This document shows positions 1 to 6,689 of a DNA stretch of 58,504 nt, one piece after another (position 1 is the stretch's first letter; the number at the start of each line of letters is the position of its first letter). The stretch is taken from NCBI GenBank assembly GCA_902781095.1, contig CACZHW010000016.1, positions 1 through 58,504 on the forward strand, in the 5' to 3' direction. The notes beneath the pieces were generated by a model. It saw only the letters and a list, made by a program, of their open reading frames with translations. It did not search any database and had not been told where the DNA came from. Origin of the DNA: an uncultured Eubacteriales bacterium. Lineage in GTDB: Bacteria; Bacillota; Clostridia; Christensenellales; Aristaeellaceae. The position numbers were made by a program, and so were the translations under genes.

Positions 1-30
1 CCTCGTATTATATAAAAGTAGTATTTATGA

Positions 31-200
31 ATCCCTCTCCAGGGATATGCTACACTGCTGGGGATGCTGTGGATTGGTATCGTTTGCCTACCGTTTGACG
101 GTTTATTGGAGGATCCAACCACAGCCCCCTTGTCGGGTCGTTAATCAGTTAGATACCGCTCGACGGTTTATGTGGAACGAGGTTACGAGTGGCAAGAGGC
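31..200 (+). ncRNA. Predicted IS110 bridge RNA
   Basis: Three stem-loops follow in the order known for bridge RNAs. A perfect 5' hairpin is at 31-46 (ATCCCT, CTCC loop, AGGGAT). A first bulged stem-loop has 66-77 pairing with 115-125 and a terminal hairpin at 90-102. A second has about 127-135 pairing with 191-199 and a terminal hairpin at 155-167. The two terminal hairpins resemble each other (ACCG...CGGT followed by TTTAT). The internal loops would carry the target guides (78-89 and 103-114) and donor guides (136-154 and 168-190). The right donor loop can pair with the element's left end and the right target loop with the right flank. The total of about 170 nt is close to the IS621 bridge RNA. 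The call is inferred from sequence only. Confidence 0.7.
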
Positions 201-245
201 CTGTGGATCCAGCAGCATCAATACATAATCGAGGAGGGATAACCC

Positions 246-1421
246 ATGACCATCGTCGGCATTGATGTTGCCAAAGACAAGCACGACTGCTACATCGTAA
301 ACTCAGATGGAGAAGTCTTAGCAGAAGTCTTCACCATCCCGAATGACCAGATCGGCTTCAACCTGCTTTTCCAGAAACTCCAATCTGTAGCACCGGATCT
401 GAGCAAAGTAAAAGTAGGACTTGAGGCAACTGGTCATTACAGCTACAACCTGCTGGGATTTCTTCTTGACAAAGGTCTGCACACCTATGTCATAAATCCT
501 CTTCACACCAATCTGTATCGGAAAGCGGATAGTCTCCGCCGTACGAAAACCGATCCGATTGATGCGCATACCATTGCTGGAATGATAATGTCCAATGTAG
601 ACCTCACGTCCTACACGGCCAAATCATACCACAATGAGAAACTTAAGTCACTGACAAGATACAGATTTGACAAGGTTCGGGAGCGGGCGAAACTGAAATC
701 ATCCGTTGCCCGCCTTGTCAATATTCTGTTCCCGGAATTGGAGAAGTTGGTCCCGACTCTCCATATGAGTTCGGTTTATGCACTGTTGTCCGAATTCCCG
801 GGAGCAAAGCAGATTGCATCCTGCCATCTTACCCGGTTGGTTCACCTGCTTTCTGCATCTTCCAAAGGTCAGTACAAGCGTAACAAAGCCATTGAAATCC
901 GAGAGGCCGCCAGATCTTCTATTGGATCCGTTATGCCTGCAAAGTCTTTGGAGCTGAAGCACACCATCCATTTGATTGAGGTCCTCTCTGAGGAAATCGA
1001 TGAGATTGAAACCTTAATCAGAGAAATCATGGATGAGAATCCTTCTCCGATCCTCTCCATCCCGGGAATCAGTTACCGCATGGGAGCCATGATTCTTGCG
1101 GAAATCGGAGACTTCACGCGCTTCAATTCACCGGATCAGATCCTGGCCTATGCCGGATTGTCCCCTTCGACATACCAGTCCGGTAAGCTGGCCAATGCAT
1201 ATCCTCACATGGAAAAGCGTGGTTCCCGATACTTGCGATATGCCTTGTTCAATGCGACCAAGTATGTCTGCAACTGGGATCCTTCCTTTGCTGCTTATCT
1301 GGCCAAGAAACGAGCAGAGGGCAAACATTATAATGTTGCGATCTCCCATGCTGCCAAAAAACTGATTCGGGTGATTTGTGCTCTCCAGAAATCTGGAAAA
1401 CCCTATTGTCCGGCAACCTGA
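246..1421 (+). CDS. IS110-family DEDD recombinase (transposase)
   Basis: The protein of 391 aa catalyses bridge-RNA-guided excision and insertion of the element. The N-terminal RuvC-like DEDD domain is visible: D7 in GIDVAKDK, E60 in GLEATGHY, D103 and D106 in KTDPIDAH. The C-terminal Tnp_20-type domain has the PGI...ILAEIGD block and the YAGLSPS..SGK motif that holds the catalytic serine. Length is typical of the family. The start at 246 follows a strong GAGGAGG site about 9 bases upstream. The gene is intact, so the element may be active if the predicted guide RNA is made. A long region 1422-1720 after it has no gene, only right-end structure and 43 bases of flank. Confidence 0.93.
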   Translation: MTIVGIDVAKDKHDCYIVNSDGEVLAEVFTIPNDQIGFNLLFQKLQSVAPDLSKVKVGLEATGHYSYNLLGFLLDKGLHTYVINPLHTNLYRKADSLRRTKTDPIDAHTIAGMIMSNVDLTSYTAKSYHNEKLKSLTRYRFDKVRERAKLKSSVARLVNILFPELEKLVPTLHMSSVYALLSEFPGAKQIASCHLTRLVHLLSASSKGQYKRNKAIEIREAARSSIGSVMPAKSLELKHTIHLIEVLSEEIDEIETLIREIMDENPSPILSIPGISYRMGAMILAEIGDFTRFNSPDQILAYAGLSPSTYQSGKLANAYPHMEKRGSRYLRYALFNATKYVCNWDPSFAAYLAKKRAEGKHYNVAISHAAKKLIRVICALQKSGKPYCPAT

Positions 1422-1445
1422 TGCTGTACCCTTCGGAGCCTGAGC

Positions 1446-1610
1446 TCTTTGTTCGCTGACGCTCAAGCAGCCGGCGTAGCGAACTTTTGACAAACCGAAG
1501 CATTCAAGTGCTACACTCCCTTTTTGCGAGGGCGACTGTAGCTTTGTTTGCTGTACCCTCCATCGCCCTCGCTCGACCAATTTCAGCACTTGAATGCTGT
1601 TTGTCAAAAG
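1446..1610 (+). repeat. Structured right end of the IS (nested hairpins)
   Basis: A long imperfect inverted repeat pairs 1484-1512 with 1585-1610 (26 pairs, one 3-nt bulge). Inside it a second perfect 10-bp stem pairs 1526-1535 with 1563-1572. A smaller hairpin precedes it, with GTTCGCT at 1450 pairing with AGCGAAC at about 1477. This could shield the recombinase gene from outside transcription, protect the mRNA 3' end or take part in right-end recognition. No coding sequence is supported here. Confidence 0.7.
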
Positions 1611-1656
1611 CGGCGGTGGGTTACGAGTTTTTCTTCGATTTCCTCCTCTCTGGGAC

Positions 1657-1662
1657 TTGACT
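1657..1662 (+). promoter_or_regulatory. Outward -35 box of a circle-junction promoter
   Basis: TTGACT here points out of the right end of the IS. A matching -10 (TATTAT) lies at 6-11 just inside the left end. If the ends join through a CT core (1663-1675, CT, 4-5) the spacer is exactly 17 bp. Several IS110 elements transcribe their bridge RNA from such a junction promoter, which only exists after circularisation. Confidence 0.55.
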
Positions 1663-1720
1663 TTTAATAGTTAGTCTCTAAAATCCGATGAGCAAGGAAG
1701 TTTTTTAGCGATATCTAACC

Positions 1721-2485
1721 TTACAGGCAGAGCTGCCGGGCCGTATCCTGCATCAGCCGGACGTAGTCCGGCGCGTACAGCCGCTCGCCCAGCATGCAGC
1801 ACACGATGGGTTCTTCGGCAAACAGGATGCCTACGTCGTGGGTCAGGTTTTCGTCCTCCCCCGTCTTGTGCGCCACGTCGATGTCCCTGTCGTGCAGGTA
1901 GAAGGGCAGCTTGCCGTTGAGCTGCTGGTCGAGGAGGATGTCCAGCATCTGCCGGCTCGCCTCCCGCGATACGATCTCCCCGTTATGCAGCCCCTCCAGC
2001 ACGCGGCCCATGTCTGCCGCGCTCACGGTGTTGATGATCCCGCGCGCGCTCGCCTCCGCGTCGAAGAGCAGCCGGTTCACGCGCGTTCCGGTCAGGTGAA
2101 GCGCTTCGATCGTCCGGTTGACGTTCTCCATCCCCAGCCGCCGGATCAGGATGTTGGTCGCGGCGTTGTCACTCACGATGATCATGAGGCGCACGAGGTC
2201 CAGCAGCGTCATCTCGATGCCCGTGTGCATCGCCTTCAGCGTGCCGCACGAAGGCAGGCGCTCCCCGTCCCGCAGCGCGTGCGTCTCCCCCAGGGAGAGT
2301 TCGCCCGCCGCGGCCGCCCGGAAGGCCTCGATCATCACCGGCAGCTTGATGACGCTGGCCGCCTCGATGGGGTCCGACGCCCCGCGCGCCCACACCTCGC
2401 CCGTCGCAAGGTTTTTGATGTAGACGCCCGTATGCCCTCCGATTCTCTCAAGGGCTTCTTCCAGCCCCTCCGTGCGCAGCCTCAT
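1721..2485 (-). CDS. Cytosolic class A beta-lactamase-fold serine hydrolase
   Basis: The protein of 254 aa has the active-site motifs of the Beta-lactamase2/class A fold: SVIK (SxxK) near residue 55, SDN in the SDNAATN block, and KTG in HKTGE. It has no signal peptide. The omega-loop segment (LLFDAEASARGIIN) lacks the usual E166xxxN170 pattern, so drug hydrolysis should not be assumed. The ATG at 2485 overlaps the stop of the upstream ROK kinase gene as ATGA, indicating translational coupling. Its natural substrate is unknown. The context of carbon-control kinase and sugar kinase might suggest a house-keeping ester or amide hydrolase. The IS right end lies 44 bases beyond its stop. Confidence 0.8.
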   Translation of the reverse strand: MRLRTEGLEEALERIGGHTGVYIKNLATGEVWARGASDPIEAASVIKLPVMIEAFRAAAAGELSLGETHALRDGERLPSCGTLKAMHTGIEMTLLDLVRLMIIVSDNAATNILIRRLGMENVNRTIEALHLTGTRVNRLLFDAEASARGIINTVSAADMGRVLEGLHNGEIVSREASRQMLDILLDQQLNGKLPFYLHDRDIDVAHKTGEDENLTHDVGILFAEEPIVCCMLGERLYAPDYVRLMQDTARQLCL

Positions 2486-3432
2486 CCGCGCCCCAGCAGC
2501 GCCGCGCCGATGATGCCCGCGTCCGCGCCCAGCCTGGCCAGCCGGATGTCCGCGTACGGCAGCGTCTTGTAGAACACGTGCGGCTTGACCGCCTCCCGCA
2601 CGGCGTCCAGCAGGAAGTCGCCCGCCACGGAAACGCCGCCGCCCAGCACGATGACCTCCGGGTCGATCGCGTTGATCAGCGAGACGATGCCCAGCGCCAG
2701 CGCGCGCACGTACTCCGCAAACACCTGTTTCGCCGTCTCGTCGCCCGCCTTGGCGCAGTCGATCACGATCTTCGCGTTGAGGGTTTCCGGATCGCCGCCG
2801 CACGCCTCCCGCAGGAGGCTCTCCGGGTGCCGCTTCAGTGCGCGCTTCGCCTCCCGGATGATCGCCGTAGCGGAGGCGTAGCGCTCAAAGCAGCCCTCGT
2901 TGCCGCAGGTGCACGGCTCCCCGTCCATCCGCAGGATCATGTGACCGATCTCCGAGCCGATGCCGTGCGCGCCGGAATACGGACGGCCGTTGATGATGGT
3001 GCCGCCGCCCACGCCCGTGCCCAGCGTGATGAAGACGCTGGAATGCGTCCCCGCGCTCACGCCGGCGACGCTCTCCGCGTAGCCGGCCACCGTGGCGTCG
3101 TTCTCCACAAAGACCGGCTTGTCGATGTGCTTTTGCAGCTCGGACACGAAGGGGACCTCGTGCCAGCCCAGGTTGGTGCAGAAGGGGATGATTCCCGTGC
3201 GCATGTCGCAGATCCCCGGCACGCCCACGCCGATCGCCGCGATCTCCTCCAGCGGCACCTCCGCCTGCCGCATGACGCGCAGGCACAGATCCGCAATGTC
3301 CTTGATGACCCACTCGTAAGACCGCTTCGCCAGCGTCGGGGTGGAGCCCTTCACCAGGATATGCCCCGCCTCGTCCACCACGCCGGCCTTTACGCTCGTG
3401 CCGCCCACGTCAACGCCGATATACTTCATCAT
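2482..3432 (-). CDS. ROK-family sugar kinase, probably glucokinase
   Basis: The protein of 316 aa starts with the ATP-binding DVGGTSVKAGVV motif. It carries VENDATVAGYAE (catalytic Asp region) and the ROK zinc signature CTCGNEGCFE followed by RYAS. It is expected to phosphorylate glucose or a related hexose with ATP in the cytosol. A GGAGG site lies 7 bases before the ATG-ATG start; the second ATG (3429) is an alternative. It follows hprK by 24 bases and overlaps the next gene by 4, so the three form an operon. Pairing with HPr kinase fits a role in glucose signalling and catabolite control. The exact hexose cannot be read from the sequence. Confidence 0.85.
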   Translation of the reverse strand: MMKYIGVDVGGTSVKAGVVDEAGHILVKGSTPTLAKRSYEWVIKDIADLCLRVMRQAEVPLEEIAAIGVGVPGICDMRTGIIPFCTNLGWHEVPFVSELQKHIDKPVFVENDATVAGYAESVAGVSAGTHSSVFITLGTGVGGGTIINGRPYSGAHGIGSEIGHMILRMDGEPCTCGNEGCFERYASATAIIREAKRALKRHPESLLREACGGDPETLNAKIVIDCAKAGDETAKQVFAEYVRALALGIVSLINAIDPEVIVLGGGVSVAGDFLLDAVREAVKPHVFYKTLPYADIRLARLGADAGIIGAALLGRG

Positions 3433-3456
3433 TCTACCTCCTAACGCCTTGCGCGT

Positions 3457-4392
3457 TTATGATTCTCCTTTGCCTTCCGTCGGGTTCGCATAGCGCTCCC
3501 GCAGCCGCCTGTCCAACTCCTCCGCGGCGTTGTATCCCTCCGCCCGCAGGCTCCAGCTGCGCGCGGCGATCTCCACGATGGTCGCCAGGCTCCGCCCCGG
3601 CCGCACGGGGATCTCCAGCAGCGGAACAGAAACGTCCAGGATGGATACCGTCCGATCCATCGTCCCCAGCCGGTCGTACTCCTTGTCCGCCGACCACGGA
3701 TCGATCTCGATCACAAGGTCGATGCGCTTGCGGTGTTCCACCGAGCCGATGCCGAAGATCTTTTTGATATCCACGATGCCCACGCCGCGCAGCTCCATCA
3801 GGTCGCGCACCATCTCCGGCGCCTCGCCGAAGAGCTCCCGGCCGAGGCGGCAGATGTCCACCACATCGTCCGCCACCAGCTGGTGGCCGTGGTTGAGCAG
3901 CTCCAGCGCGCACTCACTCTTGCCGATGCCGCTCTCGCCCGTAATCAGCACGCCCTGTCCGTAGACGTCCATCAGCACACCGTGGCGCGTCTGCCTCGGT
4001 GCAAAGGCCTCCGACAGATACAGCATGGCCTTGGCCGCCCATTCGCTCGTCTGCTCCCGGGTGGCGTACACCGGCACGTCCGCCTCCGCGGCGTGCCGCA
4101 GCAGCGCGGGCGGGCACGGCATGCCCCGGGCGATGATCACGCACGGGATCGGATAGGTGAAGAAGCGGGAGAGCCGCTGCTCCGCCGTTTCCTCGTCCAG
4201 GCTGTTGAGGTACCCCATCTCCGCCAGCCCGATGAGCTGGGGCCGCTCGTTGGCGAAGATGTCGAAGTAGCCCGCGAACTGCAGGCCCGGCCGGCTGATC
4301 TCCGGCACCTCGATGGTCTCACTTTCGTCCGCCCCGCCGCCGATCTTTTCAAGGCCCAGCGCGCGCGCAAAGGCCCTCGGCGTGATGCTCAT
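3457..4392 (-). CDS. HPr kinase/phosphorylase
   Basis: The protein of 311 aa phosphorylates and dephosphorylates Ser46 of HPr and thereby controls CcpA-dependent carbon catabolite repression in Gram-positive bacteria. The C-terminal kinase domain has the P-loop GESGIGKS, with the conserved His region just before it (RHGVLMDVYG). The HprK signature region MELRGVGIVDIKKIFG and the conserved C-terminal block around DRTVSILDVSVPLLEIPV also match. The ATG at 4392 follows a GAGGAGGAAGAG site; a longer upstream reading lacks one. It is first of a three-gene leftward operon. No HPr gene is in the window. Confidence 0.95.
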   Translation of the reverse strand: MSITPRAFARALGLEKIGGGADESETIEVPEISRPGLQFAGYFDIFANERPQLIGLAEMGYLNSLDEETAEQRLSRFFTYPIPCVIIARGMPCPPALLRHAAEADVPVYATREQTSEWAAKAMLYLSEAFAPRQTRHGVLMDVYGQGVLITGESGIGKSECALELLNHGHQLVADDVVDICRLGRELFGEAPEMVRDLMELRGVGIVDIKKIFGIGSVEHRKRIDLVIEIDPWSADKEYDRLGTMDRTVSILDVSVPLLEIPVRPGRSLATIVEIAARSWSLRAEGYNAAEELDRRLRERYANPTEGKGES

Positions 4393-4425
4393 GGCTCTTC
4401 CTCCTCTGCTTCCCATTTCCCCGCC

Positions 4426-4454
4426 ATTATACCGTAATTGCCCCTCCGCTTCCA
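4426..4454 (-). promoter_or_regulatory. Promoter of the hprK operon
   Basis: The -10 is a perfect TATAAT (4431-4426) preceded by GG. The -35 (TGGAAG at 4454-4449, 17-bp spacer) is weak. It lies 34 bases upstream of the hprK start and back to back with the aminopeptidase promoter. Confidence 0.5.
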
Positions 4455-4472
4455 TACCTGCGCGAATAAATC

Positions 4473-4501
4473 TTGCCCCCCTGCTGCACCTCCGCTATAA
4501 T
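4473..4501 (+). promoter_or_regulatory. Promoter of the M18 aminopeptidase gene
   Basis: TTGCCC (4473-4478), a 17-bp spacer and a perfect TATAAT (4496-4501). The start codon follows 35 bases later behind AAAGGAG. Confidence 0.65.
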
Positions 4502-4535
4502 ATCCGCATCAAGCCTGTGCAAAGGAGTTTGCCCT

Positions 4536-5849
4536 ATGAACACCGTTCTCGATTTTCTGGATTTTGTCAGCGCCTCCCCCACCGCCTTTCACGCCGTGCA
4601 CGAGGCCGTCACCCGCCTGGAGAGAGCCGGCTTTACGGAGCTGGACGAGCGCAAGCCCTTCTCCCTCGTCCCCGGCGGCAGGTACTACCTGACGCGCAAC
4701 CGCTCCAGCGTGCTGGCCTTCCGCCTGCCCGAAGGGGAGCTGACCCACTTTCAGATCGTCGCCAGCCACGCGGATTCCCCCTGCTTCAAGCTGAAGACCC
4801 CGGAGGAGTCCGACGCGCCCGGCGACTGCCTGCGCCTGAACGTCGAAGGCTACGGCGGCATGATCATGTCCACCTGGCTGGACCGTCCGCTCTCCGTCGC
4901 CGGCCGGCTGCTCCTGCGCACGCAGGGCGGCCTTGAAACCCGACTGTGCGACCTTCGGCGGGACGCGGTGCTCATCCCCAACCTGCCCATCCACTTCAAC
5001 CGGGAGGTCAACAAGGGGTACGCTTTCAACGCGCAGGTGGACATGCAGCCCCTGTGCGGCGGAAAGGAAAGCCGCGGCCTGCTGCTGCGGGAGCTGGCGG
5101 AAGGCGTCGGCGCCCGGGCCGAGGATATCGCCGCCTGCGATCTCTTCCTTTACAACCGCATGCCCGGCAGCATCTGGGGCGCGCAGGACGAGTTCTTCTC
5201 CGCGCCCCGCATCGACGACCTCCAGTGCGCGCACGCTTCCCTCGCCGCCTTCCTCGCGGCACCCGCGCCCGAAGGCCATGCCGACGTGTATGCGCTCTTC
5301 GACAACGAGGAGGTCGGCAGCGGCTCCAAGCAGGGCGCGGATTCCAACCTGCTCTCCGCCGCGCTGCGCCGCGTCAGCACAGCCCTCGGCGCCGACGCGG
5401 ACGCCGTGCTTGCCGGCAGCTTCACGGTCTCGGCGGACAACGCCCACGCCGTGCACCCCAACCACCCCGAAAAGTACGACGACGCCAACCGCTGCCGCAT
5501 GAACGGCGGCGTGGTCATCAAGCACAACGCCGCCCAGAAGTACACGACGGACGCTGCCAGCGATGCCGTCTTCTCCGAGGTTTGCCGCGCCGCGGGCGTT
5601 CCCGTGCAGCACTTCTTCAACCGGGCGGACGTGCCCGGCGGCTCCACCCTGGGGCACATCGCCAACACCCACGCCTCCATGAACTCCCTGGATATCGGCC
5701 TGGCCCAGCTGGCCATGCACTCCAGCTACGAGACGGCCGGCACCGCGGATCCGGATTACATGGTCCGCGCCCTCACCGCCTTCTACGGCACGGACGTCCG
5801 GGCCCGTGGCGACGGGGACTTTGAACTGGTGCCCGTGCGGGAAGGTTAA
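4536..5849 (+). CDS. M18-family metallo-aminopeptidase
   Basis: The protein of 437 aa is a dinuclear zinc exopeptidase that removes N-terminal, often acidic, residues in the cytosol. The family's metal and catalytic blocks are visible: ASHADSPCFKLK near residue 80, the DNEEVGSGSKQGADS block near 255, FNRADVPGGSTLGHI near 370, and the terminal AMHSSYETAG. The length is normal for the bacterial branch. The ATG at 4536 was chosen because AAAGGAG lies 9 bases before it. An upstream in-frame ATG at 4473 falls inside the promoter. It is monocistronic; the next start (5927) has its own promoter. Confidence 0.92.
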   Translation: MNTVLDFLDFVSASPTAFHAVHEAVTRLERAGFTELDERKPFSLVPGGRYYLTRNRSSVLAFRLPEGELTHFQIVASHADSPCFKLKTPEESDAPGDCLRLNVEGYGGMIMSTWLDRPLSVAGRLLLRTQGGLETRLCDLRRDAVLIPNLPIHFNREVNKGYAFNAQVDMQPLCGGKESRGLLLRELAEGVGARAEDIAACDLFLYNRMPGSIWGAQDEFFSAPRIDDLQCAHASLAAFLAAPAPEGHADVYALFDNEEVGSGSKQGADSNLLSAALRRVSTALGADADAVLAGSFTVSADNAHAVHPNHPEKYDDANRCRMNGGVVIKHNAAQKYTTDAASDAVFSEVCRAAGVPVQHFFNRADVPGGSTLGHIANTHASMNSLDIGLAQLAMHSSYETAGTADPDYMVRALTAFYGTDVRARGDGDFELVPVREG

Positions 5850-5878
5850 GAATAGCCGACAATCATCATTACATTGCA

Positions 5879-5907
5879 TTGACATTGTATTTCTTCTGCC
5901 TTATACT
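5879..5907 (+). promoter_or_regulatory. Promoter/operator of the toxin-antitoxin operon
   Basis: TTGACA (5879-5884), 17-bp spacer, TATACT (5902-5907): the strongest sigma-A-like match in this part of the window. ACATTG occurs twice 11 bases apart (5871-5876 and 5882-5887), straddling the -35. This is a plausible operator for the autorepressing antitoxin. Confidence 0.75.
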
Positions 5908-5926
5908 GAAACGGAGAGGAAGTGAT

Positions 5927-6256
5927 ATGATGTCTCAGACCAATGTCAATTTCCGCATGGACGCTGAGCTCAAGCGGGAAATGGAAGCGCTCTGTCACGA
6001 GCTCGGCATCACGATGACCGCCGCTTTTACCATCTTCGCCCGCAAGATGACGCGCGAACAGCGCATTCCTTTCGACGTCTCTCTCGAGCGTCCCAGGGCT
6101 GAAACCCTTGCCGCCATGAAGGAGGCGGACGACATCGCCGCCAATCCGGAAAAGTATAAGGGTTATGATGATGTCGATGAGATGATCGAAGACATCCTGA
6201 ACGAGGAGGCTTGCGGGGATGCTGAAGCCCTTCCCGACGACCGCCTTCCGGCGTGA
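5927..6256 (+). CDS. RelB/DinJ-family antitoxin
   Basis: The protein of 109 aa starts with the ribbon-helix-helix pattern of RelB/DinJ (TNVNFRMDAELKREMEALCH, then LGITMTAAFTIFARK), which binds DNA as a dimer. Its acidic C-terminal tail would wrap the toxin. GGAGAGGA lies 6 bases before the ATG at 5927; a second in-frame ATG at 5930 is equally possible. The toxin gene overlaps its 3' end by 38 bases, the usual arrangement for coupled type II pairs. It is expected to neutralise the toxin and repress the operon promoter. Confidence 0.88.
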   Translation: MMSQTNVNFRMDAELKREMEALCHELGITMTAAFTIFARKMTREQRIPFDVSLERPRAETLAAMKEADDIAANPEKYKGYDDVDEMIEDILNEEACGDAEALPDDRLPA

Positions 6257-6497
6257 TCTGCGGAAATGCCAGAAGCGCGGCCTGCCCGTAAACGAGCTGA
6301 GCGAGGTCATTCTGGCCTTGTCTGAGGAAAAGCCATTGGATGCCCGCTACCGGGATCACCGACTTTCCGGAAACTATGCCGCATACCGTGAATGTCACAT
6401 TCAGCCGGACTGGCTGCTGATTTACCGGGTTGAGCAGGAAAAGCTTCTGCTCGTCCTCACGCGAACTGGCACGCATGCTGATCTCTTCGACGAATAG
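6219..6497 (+). CDS. YafQ-type RelE-superfamily mRNA interferase toxin
   Basis: The protein of 92 aa has the YafQ pattern in order: DHRLSGNY, CHIQPDWLLIY, and the C-terminal RTGTHADLF. These hold the His, Asp-Trp, Arg, His and Phe positions that matter for ribosome-dependent mRNA cleavage in the family. The toxin therefore looks catalytically intact. It is translated from within the end of the antitoxin gene and is followed by a strong terminator, closing a two-gene operon. The pair is probably a stress or stability module. Substrate codon preference cannot be read from the sequence. Confidence 0.9.
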   Translation: MLKPFPTTAFRRDLRKCQKRGLPVNELSEVILALSEEKPLDARYRDHRLSGNYAAYRECHIQPDWLLIYRVEQEKLLLVLTRTGTHADLFDE

Positions 6498-6508
6498 CAA
6501 TACCTGAT

Positions 6509-6548
6509 CCGGCGCGCCACGGAAACCGTGGCGCGCCGGTTTTTTCTG
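6509..6548 (+). terminator. Terminator of the toxin-antitoxin operon
   Basis: A perfect 14-bp GC-rich stem (6509-6522 with 6526-6539), an AAA loop and a run of six T (6540-6545). It sits 12 bases after the toxin stop codon. Confidence 0.93.
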
Positions 6549-6578
6549 CTCTTCTCATCCTGTCCTTTCTTCTTTCTC

Positions 6579-6606
6579 TTGAAATTCCCCTTCAAACGGC
6601 TATAAT
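6579..6606 (+). promoter_or_regulatory. Promoter of the sugar-phosphate cluster
   Basis: TTGAAA (6579-6584), 16-bp spacer, perfect TATAAT (6601-6606). Transcription would start near 6613 and give a leader of about 77 nt before the first gene. Confidence 0.7.
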
Positions 6607-6623
6607 AACTGCGGGAATCCGAG

Positions 6624-6663
6624 GGCTGCGGGGACGTGCTTTTCTGTTTCCACGGCCTTTTTT
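6624..6663 (+). terminator. Terminator-like hairpin in the leader (possible attenuator)
   Basis: The arms 6624-6635 and 6646-6657 pair at 11 of 12 positions with several G-U pairs, and six T follow directly (6658-6663). It lies just downstream of the predicted start site and upstream of the ribosome-binding site of the first gene. It would therefore stop transcription before the operon unless bypassed. No known riboswitch motif was recognised in the short leader. Confidence 0.5.
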
Positions 6664-6689
6664 ACTTCTGACCTTCGGGAGGACTGCGA

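Larger units (their letters stand above)
4..1675 (+). mobile_element. IS110-family insertion sequence (complete)
   Basis: The element consists of a structured leader (about 31-200), one DEDD recombinase gene (246-1421) and a structured right end. The ends are inferred. A CT dinucleotide sits at 2-3 and again at 1676-1677, as expected for the core that flanks IS110-group elements. Joining 1675-CT-4 as in a circular intermediate creates a TTGACT-17-TATTAT promoter. There are no terminal inverted repeats, as usual for the family. The left boundary lies almost at the window edge, so the left chromosomal flank cannot be seen. Base composition is clearly more AT-rich than the chromosome on its right. 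Confidence 0.8.

Noticed and set aside
47..265. 72-aa ORF overlapping the IS leader
   Set aside because: It lies across the predicted bridge RNA, has no ribosome-binding site and overlaps the recombinase start.
1721..2485. Antibiotic-resistance beta-lactamase
   Set aside because: There is no export signal and the omega-loop Glu motif is missing. The fold alone does not support drug resistance.
1838..5885. Many long antisense reading frames, for example opposite the aminopeptidase and hydrolase genes
   Set aside because: High GC leaves few stop codons on the other strand. The sense frames carry family motifs and ribosome-binding sites; the antisense ones do not.
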